Of a stretch of DNA of 64,000 nucleotides, positions 1-12,335 are shown one piece after another; position 1 is the first letter of the stretch, and every line of letters begins with the position of its first letter. The notes beneath the pieces were generated by a model, which was given only the letters and a program-made list of their open reading frames with translations, was not told where the DNA came from and did not search any database. The position numbers and the translations under genes are program-made. This stretch comes from Paramecium sonneborni (taxonomy: Eukaryota > Ciliophora > Oligohymenophorea > Peniculida > Parameciidae), in the NCBI GenBank assembly GCA_905182985.1, contig CAJJDN010000049.1, positions 1-64,000 of the forward strand, in the 5' to 3' direction.

Positions 1-24
1 CCCCAAACCCAAACCCCAACCCAT
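1..24. repeat. Terminal telomeric repeats (C-rich strand)
   Basis: The window opens with tandem units of CCCCAA and CCCAAA mixed together, which is the Paramecium macronuclear telomere pattern (complement GGGGTT/GGGTTT). Only about 24 bases are present, so the assembly has trimmed the telomere. The first gene starts only 200 bases inside. Confidence 0.9.
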
Positions 25-53
25 TTGAAAAATACAACGTCATGTAGGCTTTA

Positions 54-74
54 CCAACCCCAACCCCAAACCCA
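54..74. repeat. Internal telomere-like tract
   Basis: A second block of CCAACCCC/CCCAAA units lies 29 bases inside the terminal repeats, separated by unique-looking sequence. It could be a subtelomeric degenerate repeat, an older telomere addition site, or a sequencing or assembly join. Confidence 0.7.
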
Positions 75-224
75 GGCTGTATGCTATACTTCGAATGGGG
101 TATCAACAACACCCAAACTTATTTTATGGATAATTAAATTAAATCACCAATAGCAATATTTTTTAAATTATATCTTATTTAATGATTAAAATGAAAAACA
201 CAAATTCTATTAATAATTTAAATA

Positions 225-2760
225 ATGGATTCTTGTAAAGTTAATGATAAAATGTCAGACAACAAAAATGGTATAATTGAAAAGTGTTTAGCATAAAATA
301 TAAGCAAGGAGATAGGAATTAGAAATAACTAAATTCCCGACGACAATATTATCCTTGTAGACATGAAGCATGATTAAGTTTATGATGCTGCGATACTTTA
401 TAAAAAGCAAAAAGAATTAGAGTAAGAGTTGGAAAAAAATTCAGAAGAATTGACTTAAGCAAAATAGGATATAAATTATTTAAGAGAATAAAGTAAAAAG
501 AGAGAACAAGAATATACAGAAATAATATAATAATTATCTCAACATAATTCCACAAAAGTTGTTGATATTCTATTAAAGTCCCATGAAGAAATAAACAAAA
601 TTAATAAAGAAAAAGAAGATTAAATAAATAAAGTTTGGAATAAATGTAATTAAATCGGGTTAGAGCTAGACCATCAAAACAATTAACAAGCAAGAGAAAT
701 TTTAAACTTAAAAAATGAGAATATAAAATTATGTAACTAAGTTTAATAGTTGGGTAAAGATTTAGTAAAAGTCAACTTAGAAAAGACAGATAAGTTAAAT
801 AGATGGTAAATCTACCACTAAGGTGAGTTAAATAAGTGGAATAATTATATTTAAAATTATAATAAATAGAATTGTGACTTACAACAAATGAATGAACAAC
901 TTAAACATGAAGCTTAAGCATTAAATGATAATATAACTCAGAAAGAAATTGATATGGCAAGACTAACAAAATAATTAAAAAATGATAAGGATAAGTATGA
1001 AAGAGAAAAAAAAGCAATGGAAGAGTAAAATGAATAACAATATAATCGATTGTAACAAGAAATAGCTTAGAATGATAAAGTAATAAAAGAACTTAAAAAA
1101 GTAAATGAAGAATAAGAAGATACTATTAGGCAAACTAATATTGTTAAAGATGATAAAGATAAAACACTTTCAGATAAAGATTCAGAAAATAGAAAATTAA
1201 TAAGAGAAGTTAAAAATTTAAATTCAGAGAAATAATCTTTAGAAGACAATAATTAATAGTTAAACAATTAAATATAGCAATTGAAATAATAAATCGATAA
1301 CTATTATCTGAAAATTTCAGAATTGAATGCAAAAATAGAAGAAGATAATGAAGAAATTGAGAAAAAAAATGGAGAACTAACATAAAAAAATTAATAGATG
1401 GATAGATAAAAAAAAGAATGTTAAAGTTTACAATAGTAAAAGTCAACAGTAGAAAAGGATAATTAAGAATTAAAAAGTGAAATCTAAAAATTAAAATCAG
1501 ATTTAGAAGATCAAAATTTTGGAGGGTAAAACTAATAAACAGAAATACAAAGATTAAATGGTTAAATAAAAAGAATTGAACTAGAGTTATAAAATGCATA
1601 ACAACAAAATTCAACACTCTAGGAAAAATATAGATAGTTGTAAAAAATTAATTCAGAAAAAGATAGTAAATTAAATTAATTAGATATACAACTAGGCTAA
1701 TGTCAAAATACATTGAAATTAAGAGGATAAGATCTTTAAGATTCAAAAAAATCATTTGACAGCTTTAGTGTACAGTCTTAAGAAACTCTGAAGCATCTGT
1801 AGTAAGAATTGGAATCATAGATGTAATAGTAATAAGTAAAAGATTTAATCATAAAGAAATTATCAAAAAAGAGTTAGGATGAAAAGTAGCATGATAAAAT
1901 TACTGGTTTAATGGAGAAATTAATGTAATCAGCTTTTAAAATTAATAAATTCCTAGAGGATGCAAATTTTCGCGTAGATGTCCAATAATGTTAAATTTTT
2001 GAAATTACTATTGATTATGAAAAAGCAAAACAATATTTGTAGAAGAACTAATATTTTTAATTTGAAGAATGTTTAATAAAGACCAATAAGGGTAATGTCA
2101 CTATTAAAAGAAGTTTAAATTCAAATGCAGAGTCTACATTTTTTAAAGGTTATCTTAGTATTATAATTGAGGCAGCTTAAAATGAATATAAAAATAAATA
2201 TCTTTTAAGAAAAGAATTGATTTCATAAACTTAACAATTTTTAAATTTAGATGAAGCAATTGAAATATCTAAAAATAATTTCTTATGTTAAATATTAATG
2301 GAACATTTTAATAGATCTTTAAAAATATAAAATATGTAAGCTTAAGGAACATGGATTGCAAGATAGTTTGTTTTAAAACCTTAAGGTATTAAATGTAATT
2401 ATTAATTTAATAGATAAGGAAGAATATTATTACTGTGAAATGGTAGAAGAAGGAGATTGTAGAAAAATAAATGGAGGTCATTTCATTCCTCATTTAAATG
2501 ACTCATATTTTAATGCATTCTCTAAATATGTGTGTTACTTGTCAAATTAAAATTATACTATAACACATATTCATGCTTGTGGAAATTATATTTATGATAT
2601 GATTGTTAGTACAAATATCAAAGGATTATTCTCACCTTTAGATTAAGGACCAACTGAAATTGGATAATTTTTAGATATCATTAATTCTTCTCCAGCAAAT
2701 GTAATAAATCGTCATTGGAATAACAATATTGAAGATACTGCTAAAATAGGATTTATTTGA
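225..2760 (+). CDS. Long coiled-coil protein with degenerate alpha-kinase-like C-terminal domain
   Basis: An 838-residue protein in the ciliate code (TAA/TAG=Q, TGA stop). An in-frame TGA at 183 precedes the chosen ATG. One 19-nt intron (2395-2413, GT...AG) restores the frame near the end. Residues about 55-580 are almost continuous Q/E/K/N-rich coiled coil. The last 220 residues resemble the alpha-kinase (MHCK/eEF2K) fold: a YYYCEMVEEGD segment followed by NAFSKYVCYLSN, matching the place where alpha kinases have their 'AFSHFTY' strand. The Asp normally found in the following 'DIQG' motif is not seen (HIHACG instead), so catalysis is doubtful. I infer a structural or scaffolding role. The coiled-coil call is strong; the alpha-kinase link is by motif only. 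Confidence 0.85.
2395..2413 (+). other. 19-nt intron
   Basis: GTAATTATTAATTTAATAG. Without splicing the frame stops at TGA 2436; with splicing it continues to TGA 2758-2760 through the alpha-kinase-like segment. It is the shortest intron I placed. Confidence 0.8.
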
Positions 2761-2779
2761 ATAATATTAATAAGACAAT

Positions 2780-4740
2780 AAATATCATAAATTATAATTT
2801 AAGAAAAGCTTTAATTTTCTCATGGTAGATATTCTGTTGCATTCTAGATGATAAGAGAAGTAAATATAATATTAAATCATCAAAAAATTATAATGAAGTA
2901 AATGATTCATCATCTTAGTTATTTCTTCATTTAATTTAGTTAGAAGTCCTTTTCAACTTTATTTTCATTTTTAATTCACTTTCTTATTAATAGATTTAAA
3001 TTTATTTCTTCATTTACAAACTATTTAATAAAATTGATCCTGAACTTTTAAAAAATGTGATATAAATATCATATTAGTTTAACCTATTTATTTTAATGAT
3101 TTTCAATTCTCCTACTTCGAAAATTACTCTTTGATCTTTAATCCACAAATTAATGTCAAGCAAATTATTGATTATAAATAAGTTTCAAAAAGATTATGGC
3201 CTTAAAGAATTTGTTTCTTCACAATTTCGAATTGATTATATAAAATTAATTTTTTTCAATTTTTAATTTAATTGTTTAATTAAATGAATCAAAAAATATT
3301 AAATAACATAATGAACTTAGATATCTAAGAGGCAACCAAGAATGATTATGATTAATAACGATTCTTAGGCTTATAATTGAATTTATTTATTCCTTTTTTT
3401 CATTTCAAAAGGAACCAAATATTAAAAATTACTTCTGAAATTATTTTTTCTTTAAATTCTTCTTTAAATTTAAGTCCATATAATCGAAATTGTTCTCATT
3501 AATTTTTAGATATTATTCTGATTAATGAGATCTTGGTTTTTTTGGAGTAGAATTTCCTGCTAATGAAATTAATTATTATATTTTTTTGAAGATTATCTTG
3601 TTTTGTATTTTATTTTAGTCTTCTTTTTCTTTAGATTCTTTTTTTTTGGTTTTATTATGACTATTCAATTTCCCAATTTGGAATCCTCTTAAGTCACTAT
3701 AAGGAAAATGTGTAATTGTGTGGTAAATAATTTTTAAAATTTGTATTAAAATTCGAAAATTTCAGGAAATTATTAAATATATTTGATATTTCTATTAAAT
3801 GATTTAGTCTATATTTAGTTGTATTTTTACTGAATTATTTATACTTATCATAAATTTAGCACTAATGATCATATTGAAACGAAATTATTCAGAATACCAG
3901 CAAACACTGTAAATTTACACCTACCTGAAGGCGGCAAAATTTTTTTTTCTTCAAAATTAATAGATTATCCTTTTATTAAATTGTAAGTTAAAGATTCTGG
4001 TAATGGAATAAGTTCAAATTAATTATAAAACTTACGAAAAGTTTTAACTAGTTCAGTGGACAAAAGTCTACATAAATCTAAAATAAAAAAGTGTTTAAAA
4101 AAATGATGGAACATTAGAAATTATTTCAAAAAATAAAAATAAAGGAACAAAAATATATTTCAAAATAGAAAATCTTTTAATTTGTAGAGATGAATCTGTT
4201 AGAAATCCTATGATTTCTGAATACAAAACTAAAAATAATACTTATAAATAATATGTCTTAAAATGAAGGTAGCAATTGTAGTTAAGTTTTACCGGTAATT
4301 GTCTGAAAATTCAAAATTTGGTGCTCAATCTCCTTCTTAAAAGAGTAAAACAACAAAAAGTAAATTTTATAATTTGCCTCCAATTAATTTAGCTGAAAGT
4401 TCTTTAGATACGATAGATAATTAGAATTGATTTACCTTAAAGTCCTGAATATTTTCTATATAAAGAAGAAATTTAATTAAAAAAATAAAAAACTCCTAAA
4501 TGTTAATTATGTACTAAAGTATTTAAAATAAAACACTTAAATTAGATGCTTAAAAAGATTATTATTATGTGTTCTGCAGTTGATACTGAAGAAAATTGTA
4601 GGGAAGGAGAAGCAGTAGGAATGTCAGAGTTCCTACCTAAACTCAATTACAAAGAATTAGAAAGAAATTAGATAGATTTGGTTTTCTCTGATATATACTA
4701 AGTTGTTTCACACCTTTTTAAAATAATATAATATTATTTT
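2780..4740 (+). pseudogene. Decayed hybrid histidine kinase (relic 1)
   Basis: The region has no continuous frame but keeps recognisable pieces, in order, of the intact kinase at 5085-8023. Near 3985-4020 is an ATP-binding G1-like motif (VKDSGNGIS). Near 4100-4180 is the end of the ATPase domain (NKGTKIYFKIENLL, against NKGTKVQFQIQNFL in the intact gene). At about 4565-4665 is the end of a receiver domain (MCSAVDTEENCREG, then EFLPK), against ICSAYDTQENFIEG and SFLPK in the intact gene. Stops and frameshifts separate these blocks and no GLGL box is seen. It is a degraded tandem or duplicate copy. The limits are approximate. Confidence 0.75.
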
Positions 4741-5084
4741 TTAAATTTGCTAATGACAAATATCAGAAAATAAATTATCTTTTTCATTTCAAATTTTAAC
4801 CTATACTTTTTAATTAAAAAACCAAAATTTAAGAAAAAATAGCTTATTATTAGAATGAAAAAAAAAATATCCAGTAATAAAACTCATTATGATCGTTAAT
4901 ATAATTGATAATTGATTAATTTATTTAATTTAATGTATACAGAATAAGTAGTAAAAATAAGTATTAAAATATGATTATTTCCTTATTTTGAAATTAAATG
5001 TAAAAATTAGAGCAGCTCAACTTATCAAACAATAGTTTTCATAACCTTATTTCATCAAGTTTAGTTTTTTATTAATTAAATAAA

Positions 5085-8023
5085 ATGAAAAAAAAAAGAG
5101 AATTGATGAAAAAAATTTTTAAAAGTATAGCTGGAAAATCTATTTTGATAGCAAATATCTCACAAGGTTTGTGGTGGATATTTTTGTCTTTCTACATAAT
5201 GGATTAGACTAATTATGAAGCTCTATTTTTATAAATAACATGCACAATTTTCAGAATTTCATAATAGATCATAATTGATTAGTGGTGTGAAAAATAAACA
5301 ATTTTACATCTAGTTTCACTATTTTATTCTGTATTGTACATAGAAACTTTTTTATTTTTAAAGTACAATAATCCTTTTGGGATATATGCAAATTGTCTAT
5401 TATTTGTTGTAACTTTTAAACAATATTTATCTATATCATCAGATAAATCAAGCAAAATCTGCAAAATAGGATTCCCATCTTATATTTTATTTAGAAATAT
5501 CATCTTAATATTTACTGAGTTTAACTTTTATTTAATTGAAAGTTTGATAGTATTTTTGGTGATATTTCTATCTTTAGCATACAATAATTAATTAGTTAAC
5601 TATTAATGCTAATGTCAATGTAAGAAATAGTTTAATAATGCAATAATTGAATCATAAATAAAGAAAATAGATGATCATGATTCAGCTAACCATCTATAAT
5701 TAAATTAATCTTTAATCAAATCGTTTAGTCGAGTAACAATTGGATAAACACCACTGAAAAGTTAAAGTATTTTTTTAAAGGAAATGAGCTATGAATCAAA
5801 GATAATTTAATTCTCAAATTTAGGATAAAATTAAAAATTATAGAAAAGTTAATTTTTATATAATAGAGCTTCAGAATTATAATTCCATTAATTTTATCAA
5901 AATTTAATAAACTCTTTTCCTTAAGGAGTACTCATACTAAATTAAAATCAATAAGTTAGTTACTCAAATAATTAATGTGAAAAATTGTTAGAATGTTCAG
6001 GATCAGAATAAATAGTAGATAAAATAAGATAATGTTTAAATAGTGCCAAAATGCCTGAAAATGATAATGAAATTTAAAATTATTTAAGAACACCTAGATT
6101 TAATAAATAATTAAATCAATACGCATTATTTAGGATCGTGAAAGAATTATAAAAGGAAAATTTGTAAATTGATATTTTGGATATACTGCTTTAGCCTTAA
6201 AAATACTTTCCTTTTTTAGAATAGAGATAATTTGATTAATTAGGAAGTTAAGATGATTCTAAAACAGAACAATTAACTTTTTAATAATAAATGTTTGTAT
6301 ATGAATGGCTATTTGAGTCTAGTTAGAGTAGGAAAGTTAAATAAAAGAAACTTAAAGTAATTTTAATTCCAACATTCATGACTGGAAACTAGCAAGAGTA
6401 CATATCAATGCCTTCTCATCATAAATGTCCAAGTAAACTTAATATTTAATTCTAAAATGATGTAGAAATGCCTGTATTATTAATAATGATAAAAAATATA
6501 ACAAGTAAACATTAATTCTAAAAAATGAAGAATGAGTAAATAATACATCATAGTTTAATAAAATCTTTTTCTCATGAATTACGAACTCCTTTAAATAGTT
6601 GTTAACAAATGCTAACTTTAATAAAAAATTAATCTGTTGAAAAAAAGATTTAAAATTATATAGATATTGCTTAATGTTCAATGTCTCTATTAGTTCATTA
6701 AATTAATGATATTTTAGATTATGCAGCAATTCAATCATTTTAGTTTCAATATCGTATTAAACCTTTTACATTTGGTAACATTGCATAAGAGATTTACAAT
6801 TTGTATAAATTACAAATGATTTAAAAACATATTGAATTTACTGTAAAAATACAACCAAATTTAAGTGATTCATTAATAAGTAATGATCAATAGAGAATAT
6901 TATAAATTTTAGTGAATCTTTTGAACAATGCCTGCAAATATACAAGAGAAGGTGGTTATGTGAAATTAAGCATTAAATAAAAAAGTCTATTTTATATAAA
7001 TATAAAAGTTAAAGATAATGGAATAGGAATTGAAGATGATAAATTAATAATGATTTAAAATAATTTGATTGGCAATGTTGAATTTGGTGCCAGATTAAAA
7101 ACATAGTAAGTTACATAGAAAGCTGGATTAGGATTGAATATTGCTGCAAAGATTGTAGAGGGACTTATTGAATCAAATAATAATTAATTAATGATAAGTT
7201 CAATAAAAAATAAAGGAACAAAAGTATAATTCTAGATTTAAAACTTTTTACAATCATAAAATGATTAATATTAATCTTCAAATCTCTTATCTTAATTAAC
7301 AGGTAGATTTAATCAATCTGGAATGTAATAGACTTTAAGTGAAAGAAAATATGATGATAAAATGCCAATAAAGTCTAGCATTTCTAATTCTAAAATAGAT
7401 TATGATATTTAACTTCCAGATAAATACTTATAAGATTCAGAATCATCTTAAGAAACTCCTAAATTAAATGATCCTGGTAAATAATAGTAAATAGAATTAC
7501 CTAAAAGTCCATAATACTTTTCGCATAAAAAAATTTAATCTTGTTAAACAATAGTAAATTAGGAATTATTTTCTATAAAACAATACCCTCATCTTTGTTA
7601 AATTTGTAGAAGTGTATTGATTGTAGATGATATTCCATTTAATTAAATTACCCTTAGATTAATGTTATAGAATTTTTAAATTGATTCAGATTAAGCATTC
7701 GATGGATTTCAAGCTATAGAAAAGGTTAAATAGAAAATGTTAGAACATTGTTCTTTCTACAAATTGATTTTTATGGATATTGAAATGCCAGGATTAAATG
7801 GATTTCAAACTAGTAAAAAGGTATTTACTTTTTTTTATCATAGATTTTAGAAATCACAGGCAAGTAATCTTTCATTGTGATTTGTTCTGCTTATGATACA
7901 TAAGAGAATTTTATTGAAGGAGCAAAAATAGGAATTAATTCGTTTCTGCCAAAACCTGTTAATTAAAAAGAATTAGAGGTAATTTTAAGAAGCATTTTCC
8001 CTTTAAAAAAAGGATTATATTGA
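5085..8023 (+). CDS. Membrane hybrid histidine kinase with C-terminal receiver domain
   Basis: A 971-residue two-component phosphorelay protein. The N-terminal ~180 residues hold several hydrophobic membrane segments, followed by a long linker. The phospho-accepting His sits in SFSHELRTPLN (about residue 497). The N-box (LVNLLNNACKY), G1 box (VKDNGIGI, about 644) and G2 box (GLGLNIA) of the ATPase domain follow. The receiver domain starts with LIVDD (about 847), has its phospho-Asp in FMDIEMPG (about 897), and ends with ICSAYD and FLPKPVN. All key residues are present, so it should autophosphorylate and transfer to its own receiver. One 23-nt intron (7821-7843) lies inside the receiver. Flanked on both sides by decayed relatives. 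The sensed ligand is unknown. Confidence 0.93.
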
Positions 8024-8149
8024 ACATTATATGTTAATACTTTTTTTCAATAATTTTATCTAAATTTACTATCCAGTAAAATGGTAAAGAACATAATTTA
8101 TTATTTTTAAAGTGTAATTATATTATATTTATAAATAATTAATACTAAC

Positions 8150-9860
8150 ATTATTTTAATATTGGTAAGTGCTAAAGGAACATGGTGATCAATACTATCT
8201 ATAATGTTTGGATGGAATAATTATATTGTTACAACAACTCTTTCTGCTTCAGCCATAAATATATAATTAGGCTTATTAATTGAATCAAGAAAATTACTAA
8301 TAATAGCAACTTCTCAAAATTACTGTACGATTCTTAGTAAACACTATGATTATACTGAATTGAACTAATAAATCTATTTGGAAATTACACTTATACAATA
8401 ACGAAATTGTTACTCGGTTTGGCTATCCTTACTATATTATTTTAAGGTTATTTTAAATTTTATTAATTAACTTTGACTATTATATTTTAGAGAGTATCGT
8501 AGTTGTATTTGAAATAGCAATTGCTTTATTGGGATATGAAAAAACATTATTTACAAGTTAGTCTCTCTTTAAGAATCTAAACATCCAACAATAATAAATT
8601 TATTAATTAAATAAAATAAGTTTAATATAAAAATAAGAATTTACTATTATCCATTCATTTGTTTATAAATGATAATCAAAAAGATAACATTAGTATTTTC
8701 AGTAAATAAATATTTAAAAATAATCTTCTAATTAATTATATGTTATTGTTGGGTGATAAATTAAGAAAAAAAATGACAAATGATATTAATAAAACTGAGT
8801 CCAATTTAAATATTTTTTTCAACTCATAAAGTATTTTCATTTGGAGTAATATTGTAAATTACTTCAAATAAATGAATAAAAAATGTTCAAAACTCTTTCT
8901 TTGTTAAGGAGAAGAATAAATTTTATATTTACTATAGCAAAACTTTAATTTTTTTTCGGTTAAAATTAATTTTTTTCTATTTAACTTTTTAAAAGGATAG
9001 ACATTTTAAATTAAGTATTATTTTATCTTAATTTTTCATTAATAATTAGATTCCATTATTAATGGTTCGAAATAATAACTTGAAGATTAGATTTAATAAA
9101 CTTACTGATTTTATAAAAAATTAACCACAAAAATTAGATTGAAAAATAAAAAAATATATCCAATATCTGCAAAATTAATATAAGGGTTGATAGAAACTAC
9201 TGATAATTATGTTTAAATTATAAATTGTTCTTAAAATGGAACTAGTATAAGTATATGGATATAAGATTTGGATTTAAGTAAATCTCAAGAACAAATATTC
9301 TTAAGAGATCCCTTTAATACAGGAAAATTTATATACTTAAAGAAATCACTTTTAATTTAGAAAGGATTTGCAAAAAATTAGAATATTAAAATTCAAATGA
9401 TAGTCCAAAGATTGTAGAAGATTTAAATCAAAATTCAAAGTTCCCCAATAAAACTATTATTAATTTAAATTTCTAAAAAGCCCTATATAAGGAAATAAAA
9501 CTTTTTCTTTTAAATATTTAACTTTACAAATTCATGAATGTACTAATTTTTGTAAAAGAGTTTTAATAATCTATGATTAATTATTAAATTTAATAACATT
9601 CAAAGCTTTATTAACTCATTATAAAATTTAATGTTATTCAGCCTATGATGATACATAGGCGATATCAAAAGTTAAAGGGAAAACGAATACAATATGTTAA
9701 TTTTATGATGTTATTTTTATGCATATTGATATGCTTGATATGAATGGATTCGAAACATCAAAATTTATAATTATAATTTACAAGATAATTAAGCAAAGAG
9801 GAAAAAACTGAACAAAATTCGTCTTCTTAGAATTCTCAATAAGTATTAACTAGTAAGATG
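8150..9860 (+). pseudogene. Decayed hybrid histidine kinase (relic 2)
   Basis: A second broken relative downstream of the intact kinase. The clearest block is at about 9165-9300, SAKLIQGLIETTDNY...NCSQNGTSI, which lines up with AAKIVEGLIESNNNQ...SIKNKGTKV of the intact protein. Near 9715-9765 a receiver core FMHIDMLDMNGFETSK replaces FMDIEMPGLNGFQTSK, with the phospho-Asp position changed to His. The 5' part (8165-8330) is hydrophobic and may be the membrane region. Many in-frame TGAs and frame changes mark it as non-functional. Boundaries are estimates. Confidence 0.72.
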
Positions 9861-9963
9861 AACATAAATTTTGTTTTTTTAACTTACATCATTAAAATAG
9901 TTAAAAAGAAATTTTAATCAAATTTGTTAATAATATATTTTGATTTATGTATGACTATTAACT

Positions 9964-12276
9964 TCAACTAACATAAATCAACTCATTTATGTTTTATGGA
10001 TTTCTTTTCAAATAATCTTGATTCATTAAAATTTCTATGACTTCTTTTATATCTTTATCTTGTGGTTTAAACATTTTCAATTATTCTTTTACCAATAGAT
10101 TTAATTATTAAAAGGATAAAGTTCTTTTTCCTTTCATTATTCGAACTATAGCAGCCTGAATAGCAATCTTTCTATCACTTTAAATATCCTCTTCTATTAA
10201 GTATATATTTGTTTTACATACATTTATATTCAACATATTAATCTAAAATAATTCCTAATTTAATTCTTATCTTATGTGTTGAAAATTCTTCATTAAACTT
10301 AAAACCTTAGGCATCTTTTATTATTAGCTTTTTTTATTCTAATAATCTGATTTAATTTAACAAATATTATTAATTTACTTCAATTTTTTCCTTTTTTTAG
10401 ATTTAATAATTACTTAAAGTTATTCAATTGTTAAAGGAAGATTTTTCTCATTAAATTGTAACAATATTGCACCACTCACAACTCCAAGTATAATTCTATA
10501 CTCTAAATTTGTTTTGAATTACACTTCTATCATTGAAAGCTGGTCTTGCCAATTAAGATCAACTCTATGTAAAAGTATTTTAAATATCATACAGTTGATT
10601 CTTTTCTTATTAAGAATTAAATTTCTATCTATATGCAGATTTTAATTAATTTAAAATCAATATCTTATCAAGGTTCACATATGGTTTTATTTCAGGCCAA
10701 TATTCTTTTTATAAAATTTTAGCTTAAATTTCAATATCACTTATTGTTATTATTTTTTCATTTAAGGATTATTCATAATCTTTAATCATGAACTCTAAAT
10801 ATTTTGTATGCTCTGGACCAAAAGTCTTACGAAATTAATCTATAATTTATTTATCAATATCTGAATGATAATCAAATATAGTAAATATTCTTTAAGCTAA
10901 TTTATTTTAATAGTTTTTTATAAACAAATCCTTTGCCTAAAAACATTCTAAAATTTGCATAACTTAACTTAATTGTTTTTCTTCCTCAATATCTATTCTT
11001 TTAACAGTAAACTTATGAATTCTTTATAATAGTGATTCCATTATAATGTATTAATCAGCATTTGCTGTTATATTTTCAAAAGCTGAACGCAAATTCACAA
11101 GCAAAAACTAATTATTTTCACCATAATTTTAGATTAGTTTCTTATAAGACTATTATAAAAAAATCAATTCATCCAAAAATTTATTTTACTAAATTTAATT
11201 CAATATTACTTGTTCTTCTTTTTCTTACTTCTTTTGAGATTGGGTAATTCCAATTTATCGTTCTTAAATGATTTCCTTCCCTTATTAAATTATAATGTCT
11301 TAAAATTTCTTAACAAAAATATGTGTATTGCTTTTAAAATTATCGAAAAACTAAACTAATTAACCAAATTACTATAATATAAATAAGATTATACTTTATA
11401 ACAATCTTAAAATATAATGTTCTTTAAAGTGTCATTATTATCTTAATGTAAATCCAACGCATAATTATTGATGATATTTTAATTAAACAAATCTATCAAA
11501 TCTTTTTAAAGATCGTTTTGTTCGCATCCAAATATTAGTTTAATTCTACTTAGTTCTTCATCTTTCAATTTGATGAGTAATTTTATTTAATCTAAAATTG
11601 ATTGTTATTTGAAATAATTATATTAATTCTGATAATAATTTTTACTATCCTCTTTTATTTCATTTTGAATTTTTTCTCTATTATCTTTATCCTAAGAAAT
11701 AGATTTCATTTCATAAATGATTTTATAGACTCTTTGTAATTGTAATTGTATTTCTTTGTCAAATTGAATTCGATCTTATTTTAATTTAGTTTTGAATTCT
11801 TCTTTTATGTAAGAAAACAATTTGCTATAAAATAATAGATAATATTATTCTTTTGCTTGTTATTACAAATGTGGATATTAATTATGGTTATTTGAAACTA
11901 TAACAAATGAACGATCTAAATACGCAAAATAACTTTTAAGAATTCTAGTGTGGTATTCATATATTTAATATTGGCTCAGAGTTTCTTCTAAAAAATTTTC
12001 AGTGCCATAAGTCTTTCTGGCAATTTCTTCTGATTATTTTAGAAATGCTTCATTGTAATTTTTGAAAAGCTCGTACATTCTCCTTCCCTCTTCTTCGCCT
12101 TGAACTATAAAATTGTAAATGTCTCTAATATAAAAAATGAAAAATTACGTATATGCGGCAATAGTTTCTTTTCCTTAATAAATCTTCTATTATCCATTTA
12201 AGACCTTAAGTATGTTTGCTCTTTGATTTAACATCCTAACATCTAATTCTTATTTGATTTTTTCATATGGATTCAT
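9964..12276 (-). CDS. Cullin, scaffold of a cullin-RING ubiquitin ligase
   Basis: A 762-residue protein, the usual cullin length. The C-terminus carries the neddylation/winged-helix block: DRKIAIQAAIVRIMKGKR, then a segment ending NQDYLKRNP, which matches the cullin pattern 'IQAAIVRIMK.RK...LI...YIER'. The middle has the cullin homology core (AKDLFIKNYQNKLAQRIF...MIKDYEQS). The N-terminus has cullin-repeat helices. One 24-nt intron (12125-12148) near the 5' end. Cullins bind a RING protein at the C-terminus and a substrate adaptor at the N-terminus; the Lys in IMKGK is the likely NEDD8 site. The subtype (CUL1, 3, 4) cannot be assigned by eye. Confidence 0.9.
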
Positions 12277-12335
12277 TAAAATGAAATTTAAATATTAATT
12301 ATATTTTATACGAAATATATTTATTTTTGATCATC

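Noticed and set aside
349..1617. Hydrophobic minus-strand frames near the telomere
   Set aside because: Antisense shadows of the Q/K/E-rich coiled-coil gene at 225-2760.
10000..12200. Plus-strand frames inside the cullin region (for example 11062-11247)
   Set aside because: Antisense to a cullin frame that is the expected length and carries the neddylation motif.
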